This document shows positions 40,370 through 49,438 of a stretch of DNA of 64,000 bases, one piece after another; the stretch's first letter is position 1, and every line of letters begins with the position of its first letter. Origin of the DNA: Roseibacillus sp. (GTDB taxonomy: Bacteria; Verrucomicrobiota; Verrucomicrobiia; Verrucomicrobiales; Akkermansiaceae). Position numbers and translations under genes: made by a program. The stretch is from positions 1 to 64,000 of the forward strand of contig JAQWTV010000155.1 in NCBI GenBank assembly GCA_029242545.1, in the 5' to 3' direction. The notes beneath the pieces are model-generated. The model made no database searches, was not told the origin of the DNA, and saw only the letters and a program-made list of their open reading frames with translations.

Positions 40370-43120
40370 CTATTGGAATTCTGCGCGAGCAGCCGCGAGC
40401 AGATTTTCCTTCCCGGAGCGATCCGCTCCTGCCCCGCGTGCCATGTCGGGCTTGCCTCCGCCCTTGCCGCCCACCACAGGCGCGAGGGCCTTGATCAGAT
40501 CTCCAGCCCGTTTCCCAATATTCTGTGCTTCCGTTCCGCAGAGAGCCCCAAGGTGAAGTTTGTCACCATCGTCGACGACAAGGACCGCGGAGCCGGTGAA
40601 CCCGGCCTTTTTCAGGCCATTGAGCAGCTCCTGGAGAAGGGCTGCGGGCCCCTCGAGGGATTCGACGATTGCGGGGGGATGGGTATCGCCTTCCAAGAGG
40701 GTCGCGAGAAAAGTGTCAGCCTGTCGGGCAGCGTTTGCGGTTTGGGCTTTTTTGAGGAGCTTTTCGGCCTCGACTGCAGCGGCCTTGATGGACGCCGCAT
40801 CGGCCCCGTCGGGGGGGCTGAGCTGCTCGACGCCGAGGGCCGAGAGGGCCTCGTTGGCAGCGCTTAGCTTGGCGAGTGCAGCCTGCTTCTCTTCGGATTC
40901 CTGTTCTGCAAGCTCAGCGAGGTAGGCCTCGGCAGCGGCTCCACAGACCGCTTCGATCCGACGAGTTCCGGCGGCGATGGCTTCCTCACGGCGAATCTTG
41001 AAGAGCCCGATTTCCGCGGTGTTACGGACGTGAGCGCCTCCACACAGCTCCATCGAATAGCCGTTAAGCGCCTGGGGCTCGCCCCCGATCTGAACTACCC
41101 GTACTTTGTTTCCGTACTTGTCCCCGAAGAACTGCATAATGTCCTCACGGCCCTGAACTTCGTCGAAGGGAACCTCCTGCCAACTGACGGCCTCGCCGGC
41201 CTCGATGCGGGCATTAACCCGCTCTTCAAGGGCCGCGATTTGTTCCGCGCTTACGGCGCTGGAAGTGAAGTCAAAACGCAGGCGATCCTCAGCCACCAGC
41301 GACCCCTGCTGGGTTGCTTCTGGAGAAACAATCTCATGCAGGGCCCAGTGTAGAAGGTGGGTGGCGGTATGGTGGGCTTCGATTGGACGGCGCCTCGTGC
41401 CGTGAATGGAAAGGGTGATCTTGTCGCCAGCTTTCAGGGTGGCGGATTGCTCCGCGTGAACGCCGTGGGCCCGGGCTGAGCCAATCTGCTGGAGCGCGAC
41501 GACCGGGATTTCAGAGTCTCCGGCCATGAGCGCTCCGGTGTCTTCAACCTGCCCTCCCATTTCTGCATAGAAGGGAGAGCGATCAGTCAGGAGCCAACAA
41601 AGGTCGCCGTCGATGTGGACCTCCAGAATAGTCGCCTCGCAGCTGTCTTGCTCAAAGCCGATGAACTCGGTGTAAACTTCGGTGGAAATGTCGAGCGCGG
41701 AAACAATTTCCGATTTCTGGGCCTTACGGGCGATTTGCCTCGCCTGCTCCATGAGCTCCTCGAAGCGTGACATTTCCAGGGGGATTCCCCGCTCGCGGCA
41801 GAGGAGCTGGGTGAGGTCTACCGGAAATCCAAAGGTGTCATACAGCTTGAACGCAGCCTCTGCCGGGAAGGCCGCACCGGCAAGCTTGCTGGCTTCCTCT
41901 TCGAAGAGGTTCAGGCCGCGGTCGAGGGTCTCGTTAAAGCTGCGCTCCTCGCGCTGGATGGTCTCTACAATGACGTTCTCCCGGGCCTTGAGCTCTGGAA
42001 AGGCATCTCCCATCTGCTCTACGAGAGAGTTAACAAGGGCAGTCAGAACAAACTTATCTCCGGTGAAGCCCAGAGATCGGCCGTATCGCACCGCGCGTCG
42101 GAGGATGCGCCGAAGGACGTAGTTGCGCCCGGTATTACCGGGAAGAATACCATCTGCGATGGAGAAGCTGAGGGTGCGAAGATGGTCGGCGATGACCCGG
42201 AAGGCCACCGCAGTCTTGACAGTCTCTTCCGGTGCTTCCTGGTCAGGTCCGGGGTAAACGTCCTGATAGGTTTTCCCGCTGAGCTCTTCAAGGGTGTCGA
42301 AGATCGGGCGAAAAACATCAGTATTGTAGTTGGAGGCTTTCTGCGAGAAATCCGTGAAGCCTTTCGTGTTCTGGATGATCGAGCAGGCGCGCTCGAAGCC
42401 CATGCCGGTATCCACATGTCTGGAGGGAAGGTCCCGGAAGCTTCCATCGGCCTCGGCATTGAATTGAATGAAGACGAGGTTCCAGATCTCGATGCACTGA
42501 TCGCTATCCTTGTTTACTAGGAGGCCCCCGGTGTCTCCCTCCGGGGTAAGGTCCACATGCAGTTCCGAGCATGGACCGCAGGGGCCGGTCTCCCCCATCA
42601 TCCAGAAGTTATCGGCCTTGTTTCCATCCACGATATGGACGCCGGGGTCGCAGCCTGCCTTTTCGAATAAGGCTTTCCAGTAGTCATAGGCCTCCTGATC
42701 AAAGTCGGCCGGATCGCCCGGTCCGGGCCGATAGACGGTGGCGTAAAGGCGCTCGGGAGGAAAGCCCCACCGCTCAACCATGAGCTCCCAAGCCCAGGTG
42801 ATGGCATCCCTCTTGAAATAATCGCCGAAGGACCAGTTCCCCAGCATCTCGAAAAAGGTGTGGTGGTAAGAGTCCTGCCCAACATCCTCCAAGTCGTTGT
42901 GCTTACCTCCCGCCCGGATGCATTTCTGAGTGTCGGCAGCGCGTGGAGGAGAGTAGGGGGCTTTTTCCGTGCCGAGAAAATAGGGGACGAACTGATTCAT
43001 TCCCGCATTGGTGAAGAGCAACCCAGGGGACTGAGGGAGGAGCGAGGCGGAAGGCACCACGGAGTGCTCCTTCTCTTCGAAGAAGCTCAGGAAGCTCTGG
43101 CGAATTTCCGCAGCGGTCAT
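40370..43120 (-). CDS. alaS: Alanyl-tRNA synthetase
   Basis: 916 residues, slightly longer than E. coli AlaRS (876). Class II catalytic core at the N-terminus (MTAAEIRQSFLSFFEEKEHSVVPSASLLP; TNAGMNQFVPYFLG; HHTFFEMLGNWSFGDYFK). A tRNA-recognition region follows, then the editing domain with the metal site HHTATHLLHWAL and CGGAH, and a C-terminal DHHA1 domain (VLVVDDGDKLHLGAL). Charges tRNA-Ala and removes mis-attached Ser/Gly. The start MTAAEIRQSF at 43120 is the standard family start; the frame is open to 43225 without homology. Confidence 0.97.
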   Translation of the reverse strand: MTAAEIRQSFLSFFEEKEHSVVPSASLLPQSPGLLFTNAGMNQFVPYFLGTEKAPYSPPRAADTQKCIRAGGKHNDLEDVGQDSYHHTFFEMLGNWSFGDYFKRDAITWAWELMVERWGFPPERLYATVYRPGPGDPADFDQEAYDYWKALFEKAGCDPGVHIVDGNKADNFWMMGETGPCGPCSELHVDLTPEGDTGGLLVNKDSDQCIEIWNLVFIQFNAEADGSFRDLPSRHVDTGMGFERACSIIQNTKGFTDFSQKASNYNTDVFRPIFDTLEELSGKTYQDVYPGPDQEAPEETVKTAVAFRVIADHLRTLSFSIADGILPGNTGRNYVLRRILRRAVRYGRSLGFTGDKFVLTALVNSLVEQMGDAFPELKARENVIVETIQREERSFNETLDRGLNLFEEEASKLAGAAFPAEAAFKLYDTFGFPVDLTQLLCRERGIPLEMSRFEELMEQARQIARKAQKSEIVSALDISTEVYTEFIGFEQDSCEATILEVHIDGDLCWLLTDRSPFYAEMGGQVEDTGALMAGDSEIPVVALQQIGSARAHGVHAEQSATLKAGDKITLSIHGTRRRPIEAHHTATHLLHWALHEIVSPEATQQGSLVAEDRLRFDFTSSAVSAEQIAALEERVNARIEAGEAVSWQEVPFDEVQGREDIMQFFGDKYGNKVRVVQIGGEPQALNGYSMELCGGAHVRNTAEIGLFKIRREEAIAAGTRRIEAVCGAAAEAYLAELAEQESEEKQAALAKLSAANEALSALGVEQLSPPDGADAASIKAAAVEAEKLLKKAQTANAARQADTFLATLLEGDTHPPAIVESLEGPAALLQELLNGLKKAGFTGSAVLVVDDGDKLHLGALCGTEAQNIGKRAGDLIKALAPVVGGKGGGKPDMARGAGADRSGKENLLAAARAEFQ

Positions 43121-43330
43121 GGGGCGGTGATTTGGAGCGGCATTCGTAGCTGATGGCAAGGACGGAGATGGCAAGAGGCAGAAGTTTTCACAATAACTCG
43201 ACTGGGGAAGCTCACCTCCCGGCATTCGGCTAAAGGGGGCTGAGTTGCTAGACAGGCGGGGTTGACGGGGGTCAGCCCCCTCGGTAATTTAAGGACAAGG
43301 CAAGCTCCTAATTTACCAACTCTTCTCGAA

Positions 43331-45376
43331 ATGAAAACTCATCCCTATGGAGGCGTCCTGTTAGTCGTCGCCATTCTCTCAATGGTCATGCCGGTATCGG
43401 TGGCTTCAGTGGCCCGGAACTGGAACGAACAGAATCTGGCTGCGGTGCGCCTGTCGTTTCCCGACCCCCCTGTTCATGCTCGCAATTTGTTTCATGTTTC
43501 AGTGGCAATGTATGACGCGTGGGCGGCCTACGATCCGGAAGCGACCGGCTATCTTTTTCGCGAGAATGCAATCTCAACCGGAGATGTGGAAGCTGCTCGT
43601 CGGGAGGCAATCAGTCATGCCGCTTACCGGGTTTTGAGACACCGCTACATAGCCGTCCGCCATCCGAATACGCCCTTGGCTAATGCCCTCCAGGTTCAAA
43701 CTGAGCTTCGCGACCTCATGATTTCTCTTGGATACAATCCGAATGACCTGAGCACGGTGGGGAACAGCCCCTCCGCGGTGGGCAACCGGGCAGGCGTAAC
43801 CATCATCGACTGGACGGGCAACGACAATTCCAACGAGGCCGGTGGTTACACCGATAGCAGTTATACTCCTGTCAACGACCCCCTTGTTCTTGAGTTCTCA
43901 GGCACCACCTTGAATGATCCTAATCGGTGGCAACCACTTGAATTTGTCGAGGCGTTCTCCCAGACCGGACAGCCGCTCGCGTTTAACACCCAGTCGTTTC
44001 TGGGTTCGCATTGGCGGGACGTATGGCCCTTTGCCTTGAGCCGGCAGCCAGGGGAGGCTCTGTATTTCGATCCTGGCTCTCCTCCCCAGCTGGAGGGTGA
44101 TGGAGATGAGGAATTCAAGGCAGGAAACCTCGAGGTTATCCGTTTCAGTAGCCTTCTGGATCCTGCTGTCGCTCCGGTCAGGGACTTTTCACCCGGCGCG
44201 GCAGGGAACAACCCCCTAGGAACGAATGATGGAAGCGGGCACCTCCTCAACCCGACCACAGGGGCCAGCTATGCCCCAAATCTTATCAATGAGGCCGACT
44301 TTGGCAGGGTCGTTGCGGAATACTGGGCAGATGGCCCTGAGTCAGAAACTCCTCCGGGGCACTGGAATGTTATCGCAAACGAGATGATGGATCACCCCTC
44401 TTTCGAGAGGCGCTTCGCGGGCTCTGGTCCTGAGCTCAATGAGCTGGAGTGGGAGGCCAAGATGTATTTTCTCCTCAATGCATCGTTGCATGATGCGGCT
44501 GTCGCTGCGTGGACCTGCAAGCGTGAGTACGACTACGTTCGCCCGATCAGCGCTATCCGCTACATGGTGGGTCAGGGACAGTCCAGTAACCCGGCGTTTC
44601 CGTTGTATAGCGAGGAGGGCATTACCCTTGAGCCCGGACTTGTGGAAGTTGTGTCCCGAACCACTGCTAATGGCGCGGGAAGGCACGCTAATCTTGGTCC
44701 AAGCGCGATCGGCAAGATCGCTATTTATTCGTGGCAGGGGGAGCCGGCCAACCCCGCAACCCAGATTGGGGGAGTAGGCTGGATTCTTGCAGAAGACTGG
44801 GTCCCTTATCAGCGCGACACCTTTGTCACTCCTGCGTTCGCGGCCTATCTTTCAGGGCATAGCACTTTCAGCCGCGCGGCTGCAGAGGTGCTTACCCGTA
44901 TTACGGGAAGTGAGTTTTTTCCAGGCGGCCTTGCCGTTCATGAAGTCGACGACTTGGAATTTGAAGGGGGACCCACGGCCCCGGTTCAATTGCAATGGGC
45001 CACCTATTATGATGCCGCGGATCAGGCTGGTCTTTCCCGCCTTTATGGCGGCATTCATGTGCCGGCAGACGACGGCCCGGGCCGCACGGTCGGATCCAAG
45101 TGCGGGATTGCGGCGTGGGAGCTTGGGATCAAGTATTTTGATGGAAGTATCCTTCAGGAGCGCCCGAGTTTGACCGTGACCCGCCTTGCAGAGGACGAGG
45201 TCCGACTGGACTGGACGCAGCGGCGAGGCCTTTTTTACAAAGTGCTAAGAACGAGTGATTTGGAGAGTTTTAGCAATGAAACTTCCTTTGAACGCGCCAC
45301 AGAGGACCGGGGCACATATACGATCAGCCCGCTGGGGTCGCCTCAGGAATTTTATCAGATCGAGCAGGCGGAGTAG
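43331..45376 (+). CDS. Secreted vanadium-haloperoxidase/PAP2-like protein
   Basis: 681 residues with a signal peptide (VVAILSMVMPVSVASVA). The C-terminal half carries the vanadium-chloroperoxidase/PAP2 signature: Lys-Arg in CKREYDYVRPISAIR, SGHSTFSRAAAEVL, and GGIHVPADDGPGRTVG with the His-Arg cluster. The N-terminal half (WNEQNLAAVRLSFPDPPVHARNLFHVSVAMYDAWAAY) is typical of bacterial VCPO-like proteins. A short C-terminal beta module (about 615-681, TRLAEDEVRLDWTQRRGLFYKVLRTSDL) resembles verrucomicrobial sorting or adhesion tails. Whether it halogenates or dephosphorylates is unclear. The start at 43331 gives the clean signal. Confidence 0.82.
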   Translation: MKTHPYGGVLLVVAILSMVMPVSVASVARNWNEQNLAAVRLSFPDPPVHARNLFHVSVAMYDAWAAYDPEATGYLFRENAISTGDVEAARREAISHAAYRVLRHRYIAVRHPNTPLANALQVQTELRDLMISLGYNPNDLSTVGNSPSAVGNRAGVTIIDWTGNDNSNEAGGYTDSSYTPVNDPLVLEFSGTTLNDPNRWQPLEFVEAFSQTGQPLAFNTQSFLGSHWRDVWPFALSRQPGEALYFDPGSPPQLEGDGDEEFKAGNLEVIRFSSLLDPAVAPVRDFSPGAAGNNPLGTNDGSGHLLNPTTGASYAPNLINEADFGRVVAEYWADGPESETPPGHWNVIANEMMDHPSFERRFAGSGPELNELEWEAKMYFLLNASLHDAAVAAWTCKREYDYVRPISAIRYMVGQGQSSNPAFPLYSEEGITLEPGLVEVVSRTTANGAGRHANLGPSAIGKIAIYSWQGEPANPATQIGGVGWILAEDWVPYQRDTFVTPAFAAYLSGHSTFSRAAAEVLTRITGSEFFPGGLAVHEVDDLEFEGGPTAPVQLQWATYYDAADQAGLSRLYGGIHVPADDGPGRTVGSKCGIAAWELGIKYFDGSILQERPSLTVTRLAEDEVRLDWTQRRGLFYKVLRTSDLESFSNETSFERATEDRGTYTISPLGSPQEFYQIEQAE

Positions 45377-45378
45377 GG

Positions 45379-45891
45379 ATGAGATTCCGTCGCCTGATCC
45401 TCATGCGCCACGCGGAGAGCCCTTGGGAAGGAGTGGAAGCTTCTGATCATGAAAGGCCCCTTGGTGTCATGGGCCGCGAACAAGGCCCCCGGGTTGGAGC
45501 GGCTCTCGTCCAGAAAGGGTGGCTTCCCCAAATTGTGTTGAGCAGTGATGCGCAGCGGACCCGAGAAACATTTGCCGGGTTGAGTGAAGCCTTTGTGACG
45601 AAGGTCGAGGTTCGGCTCCTCTCCTCCTTTTACCAATTCGGCCAGTCCGCAGCAGAGGAAGAAATGCTGCTGTTGCCGGAGACCGTGAGCTGTGCTCTAC
45701 TGCTGGGTCATAATCCGGGGTGGGAAAACCTCGTGGAGAAGCTGACCGGAAAAGCCGTGGCGATGGAGCCGGCAACCGCAGTGGTCGTCGCGCAGGAATT
45801 GGAAACCTGGGGGGATGCGGCTTCGGCAGAGCGGTGGGAACTGGAGGAAGTGATTACGGCGAGGCAGCTGCCTGCTGGGGACCAGATCTAG
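45379..45891 (+). CDS. sixA: SixA-type phosphohistidine phosphatase
   Basis: 170 residues of the histidine phosphatase (RHG) superfamily. The catalytic RH(A/G) is LMRHAESPW at the N-terminus (His11). The second catalytic His lies in LLLGHNPGWENLV. The small size and the GHNPG motif match SixA, which removes phosphate from His-phosphotransfer domains. It starts 2 nt after the haloperoxidase-like gene and may be translated from the same message. Its stop overlaps the opposite-strand lipoprotein stop by 4 bp. Confidence 0.85.
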   Translation: MRFRRLILMRHAESPWEGVEASDHERPLGVMGREQGPRVGAALVQKGWLPQIVLSSDAQRTRETFAGLSEAFVTKVEVRLLSSFYQFGQSAAEEEMLLLPETVSCALLLGHNPGWENLVEKLTGKAVAMEPATAVVVAQELETWGDAASAERWELEEVITARQLPAGDQI

Positions 45892-46235
45892 TAGACACCG
45901 GCGTTGTAAAGCTGACCGTTAAGGTCCTCTTTCCCAAGGATTCCATGCCTGCGTTCCAGGGCACTACCATTCTTCCGGTCAAATTCCCGAACAGGAACCT
46001 TTCCAGCTCCTTCACTTGTTTTCATGGTGGCAGGCTCAAGGATTCGCCGCCATTGGAAGTAGTAGTATTTGTCGTCCCACTTAGCGAGGGCGACGTGGTC
46101 CTGTGGCTGCAGGCCGCCTGCCCTGTCGTGGATGAGCTCAAAGGTCACCTCCGGGTACGGGCTGGGGGAGCGCTTGTTAAAGATAAAACAACCGGGCAGG
46201 GAAAGAAGCGCTAGCATGATGAGCAATTGCCTCAT
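45888..46235 (-). CDS. Small lipoprotein of unknown function
   Basis: 115 residues: signal MRQLLIMLALLSLPGC with Cys16 in the lipobox, then a short mature protein (FELIHDRAGGLQPQDHVALAKWDDKYYYFQWRRIL) with a tyrosine/tryptophan-rich core. The frame is open to 46514, but the lipoprotein start at 46235 is clearly preferable. No family recognised. Confidence 0.6.
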   Translation of the reverse strand: MRQLLIMLALLSLPGCFIFNKRSPSPYPEVTFELIHDRAGGLQPQDHVALAKWDDKYYYFQWRRILEPATMKTSEGAGKVPVREFDRKNGSALERRHGILGKEDLNGQLYNAGVY

Positions 46236-46341
46236 CGGGGGAAGTCTAATCAGCTGCTCCCCGACCGGTCGAGGGGAATTCAACATTGCGGGCTCGCGGC
46301 CTGAATGATGGGATGGATCGTCCCGCGTCCCGGGAAGGTTA

Positions 46342-46806
46342 ATGCATCTTCGCTTTACAGAAGAGGAACTTAGCGTCCTCATTGATATGATCAGCCTTGC
46401 GGCTGAGGTTGGATCTCTTAATCGGAAGCCCGGAGCCAAGGAAAATTTTGCCAAGTTTGAAGAATTGGAGAATACAATTCTTGAGAAGGCAACACATCTA
46501 GGTTTTAGCGACATTATTGAATTCGATGAGGCTCATCAGCGCTACCGGGTCACCACTGACTATCTGACCCGCTCTTTTGTTCAGGAAGCCATCGACGAGA
46601 TGCGCAATGAAATCTTCTGGGAGGAGCTCACCCTTCGGCTCGCTGAGCGAGACGTCATACGCAAGATAGGACTGCCGACATGGAACTCTCTGGACGAGGA
46701 AAAGCGGAAAGAGCACACCAAGCCGATAGAAAAAAGCTACTGGGAAGAATTCACCAAGAGAGGAATCGACACACTCCACTTGATAGCGAGGTTCGAGACG
46801 GGCTGA
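46342..46806 (+). CDS. Conserved hypothetical protein (helical, charged)
   Basis: 154 residues, rich in Glu/Arg and helix formers, no signal or membrane segment: MHLRFTEEELSVLIDMISLAAEVGS ... RSFVQEAIDEMRNEIFWEELTLRLAERD. It is probably cytoplasmic. It ends 48 nt before the next gene on the same strand, and the two look like an operon. I do not recognise a family. Confidence 0.6.
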   Translation: MHLRFTEEELSVLIDMISLAAEVGSLNRKPGAKENFAKFEELENTILEKATHLGFSDIIEFDEAHQRYRVTTDYLTRSFVQEAIDEMRNEIFWEELTLRLAERDVIRKIGLPTWNSLDEEKRKEHTKPIEKSYWEEFTKRGIDTLHLIARFETG

Positions 46807-46854
46807 CGAGCCTGCTTGTATTTGCTCTCCCGGTGGACCCTCCGAGCTAACTCC

Positions 46855-47877
46855 ATGTCTTCCCTCATCCAGAAGCGCAAGCAGCACTATCCGGTGTCGG
46901 GCTTCCTTCTTCAGTATCTTCAGCACTTCGGGCGCCGTTGGGAGATCCCTTTGGTCTACGACGATCTGCTACGATTTTCTGAGGCGGTGTCCTACGAGGA
47001 TCCAGATGGAGAAGAAACACTCTGGCTCACCGTGTCCTATCCGCAGGAGGCGATGAAGGACCTGCGCACCAGGCTTACAGAGATCTATGCCGTTCTTAAG
47101 ATTGGCGGGGATCTTTCGCTGGCAGAGCATCTGAGCGTGGAGCGCATTGACTTTGGGGAGTTTGGCAATTCCCGCCCTTTCCGGATCCGGATTACTAATC
47201 AGTTCAATGGCAATTCGGACTATTATTATGTCAAGATTGCGGATGCTAACCGGATCTACGGGCTGGAGCTCGAACACATCCTTTCCCCGAACCGGATAAA
47301 CTACCTGATCAATGGAAACACCCTGATTGAAGAGCATATTGCAGGCGTTCCGGGAAACATCTTCATCAAGGACTATTTGAAGTCCCCAGAGCTCAACAAG
47401 GTTCGGGTTGCCAAAGAGTTCGTAAAGTTCGGGGAGCGTTGTTTTCTGCGTTTGCTCGGGGACATGCGCAGCGTGAATTACGTGGTTGATATCACGCCTG
47501 ACTTTGAGGAGGTCCAGTATCGGGTGAGACCGATTGACTTTGACCAGCAGAGCTATGAAGGGTTGCTGGAAGTGTATCGTTCCCACTGTTTCCCGGATAA
47601 TATGCCCGTGGATGAACTAGTTCGGGAGCACCTCAACCCAACTACAATTCTTCAATACCGGAGTGAAGAGCGAAGCCAAATGGCCCGTCGTTATCGGGCC
47701 TCCCGTGTCCGACTCAAGGGAGTGCTTAAGATGATGAGCAAGGACACAATTGCTCCTCATGATCAGCTTGTGAGCCTGAGGGCGGCCCTTTGCCAGAGAT
47801 ACGGCACCTCGGCTTTTGAGGCATGTGATTCCATGGGGCGCCTGACGGCGACCCACTTGCAATTCATGTTGGAGTAA
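46855..47877 (+). CDS. Hypothetical protein, possible kinase-like fold
   Basis: 340 residues, soluble. A middle region (SDYYYVKIADANRIYGLELEHILSPNRINYLINGNTLIEEHIAGVPGNIFIKDYL ... FGERCFLRLLGDMRSVNYVVDITPDFEEVQYRVRPIDFDQQSYEG) loosely recalls aminoglycoside-phosphotransferase-like kinases (an E-H-I-A-G-V-P-G-x-x-F segment and a late IDFDQ). The HxDxxxxN motif is not evident, so this is only a suggestion. ATG 46855 is preferred over an upstream in-frame TTG (46816). It pairs with the preceding gene. Confidence 0.55.
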   Translation: MSSLIQKRKQHYPVSGFLLQYLQHFGRRWEIPLVYDDLLRFSEAVSYEDPDGEETLWLTVSYPQEAMKDLRTRLTEIYAVLKIGGDLSLAEHLSVERIDFGEFGNSRPFRIRITNQFNGNSDYYYVKIADANRIYGLELEHILSPNRINYLINGNTLIEEHIAGVPGNIFIKDYLKSPELNKVRVAKEFVKFGERCFLRLLGDMRSVNYVVDITPDFEEVQYRVRPIDFDQQSYEGLLEVYRSHCFPDNMPVDELVREHLNPTTILQYRSEERSQMARRYRASRVRLKGVLKMMSKDTIAPHDQLVSLRAALCQRYGTSAFEACDSMGRLTATHLQFMLE

Positions 47878-47881
47878 GGAG

Positions 47882-49171
47882 TCAAAGAGACTTCAGGACC
47901 TCCTCCGGGATTTTGGGAAGAAGCGCGCTGACCATCGCATCTCGCTGATTGTCCACGATTAACTTTGCTAGTTCTCGTCCTTGGGCAACTTGCCCGGGCG
48001 TTAGTTTGGAGATTTCCCCATCAAGGAGGAGCTGGAGATGAGCGAGGGCTGGGCGCTGCTTGGCCTCCGCGTCGATTTTCAACCGGAGGTCCTCTCGTAG
48101 CTTCATCCGCCTGATTCGAAAATACTGAATGGACGAGACTCCCTTCATGGCCTCGGGGTCCGCCTCTTTTGCCGCGGTCCAGTCGCGGAGGTATTGCTGC
48201 TTCTGGCCTTTGAGGTCCCGAAGCATCTTCACCACGTTGTCGGGAATTCCCGGGGGCGCAAGATGCCCCCACGCAGCAAGCCAATATGCCCTGAAAGTAG
48301 AGAATTTTTCGGAAAGAAGCTTTGCCGGACGAGTTGCGTTGTCGGCCTGTATCATGCCGACCAAATGATGAAAAAGAGCGGCGTGCAGGACATCGGCAAG
48401 CTGGAGTGCTTCGGCGGAAGCCTCCTGCAGGCTGGCGGGATCGACTACGGGAATTTCTTGAGCAAACGCGTCCTCGCCTCGCAGGGGCACTACTCTCTCG
48501 AGTCTGAGGGCGCGCTTACCCTTATCTTCTGGATATCCCTGCCCTGCCAGCAATCCGGTCTTCCGATCCAGACGGATCCAGCTGCCATCATCAAGAATGA
48601 GCTCAATGGTCTCCTTCAGCTCCCGTATTTCTTCCACCCGGGAAGGGGGAGCTCCGGAGAACGCGGGGGACAGGCCGGGGGTAGCTGAGAAAAGAAATGC
48701 AGAGATCGTATCCGCCCCAAGCTGGATGCAAGGGGCCAGACCCGGGCTACGCGTAAATTGTTTCTTCTGGTTGCCGGATGAGACCAGTTTCTGGTGCTGG
48801 CGCACCAGTTCTGTCAGCCCCCTGACCCTGAATGCGGAATCACCGAATTTTGCATAAGTGCCGCCTTCTTTTCCGTCCTTCTGCGGGACCCACCACACGG
48901 CTCCGCCTTTACCAGAATCAGACTGTAACTTTACGAGGCAGGCTCCCGTCTCGCGATTCTCAATGATAAGGCCCTGGAGGGGCTCGTCTGAAGTGGGAGA
49001 GATGGCCGTATACTCCGCCCTGAAACTGCCTAACGCTGCGTATTTCTGGCCAAGCGCGATCCCCCACTCTTCCACAGACTGTCCCGCAAGTGGACTTGGG
49101 CAGGTCGCAAGGAGGCAGGCCCAGAAGATGATCAGAAACTTCGAGGCGTCAGGCGGAGAGTTATGGGCCAT
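47882..49171 (-). CDS. Secreted LolA-like/hypothetical protein
   Basis: 429 residues. The signal sequence at the start (FLIIFWACLLATCPSPLAGQ) favours ATG 49171 over the upstream ATG 49201 or GTG 49204. Residues about 35-240 look like a LolA/LppX-type beta sheet domain (WGIALGQKYAALGSFRAEYTAIS; DDGSWIRLDRKTGLLAGQGYPED). The C-terminal half is helical and charged (KLREDLRLKIDAEAKQRPALAHLQLLLDGEISKLTPGQVAQGRELAKLI). Function unknown; it may carry lipid or lipoprotein cargo. Confidence 0.55.
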   Translation of the reverse strand: MAHNSPPDASKFLIIFWACLLATCPSPLAGQSVEEWGIALGQKYAALGSFRAEYTAISPTSDEPLQGLIIENRETGACLVKLQSDSGKGGAVWWVPQKDGKEGGTYAKFGDSAFRVRGLTELVRQHQKLVSSGNQKKQFTRSPGLAPCIQLGADTISAFLFSATPGLSPAFSGAPPSRVEEIRELKETIELILDDGSWIRLDRKTGLLAGQGYPEDKGKRALRLERVVPLRGEDAFAQEIPVVDPASLQEASAEALQLADVLHAALFHHLVGMIQADNATRPAKLLSEKFSTFRAYWLAAWGHLAPPGIPDNVVKMLRDLKGQKQQYLRDWTAAKEADPEAMKGVSSIQYFRIRRMKLREDLRLKIDAEAKQRPALAHLQLLLDGEISKLTPGQVAQGRELAKLIVDNQRDAMVSALLPKIPEEVLKSL

Positions 49172-49438
49172 TGGCGTGATGGATTGAAGGGCTCTCCCCA
49201 TCACGGAAGATCTTCCCCTTTTTTCAAGGCATTTCTGCCCCTCCCCCTCCCGGCTTGTTCATCTGGGCTCCCGTGAGGAGGCAGTGGAGAAGGCGGGATT
49301 GAGGAGCTCGAGCAGAAGAGATGAAAAGGTCCTCCAAGGCTTCTCCCTCCCTGCCCGGTCTTGACATTCAGCAGGGCTTGAGCAGCTTCAAGGCATGGCT
49401 ACCCTGTGGGGGGTGGCACTTGAACTCGACGTTGTTAC

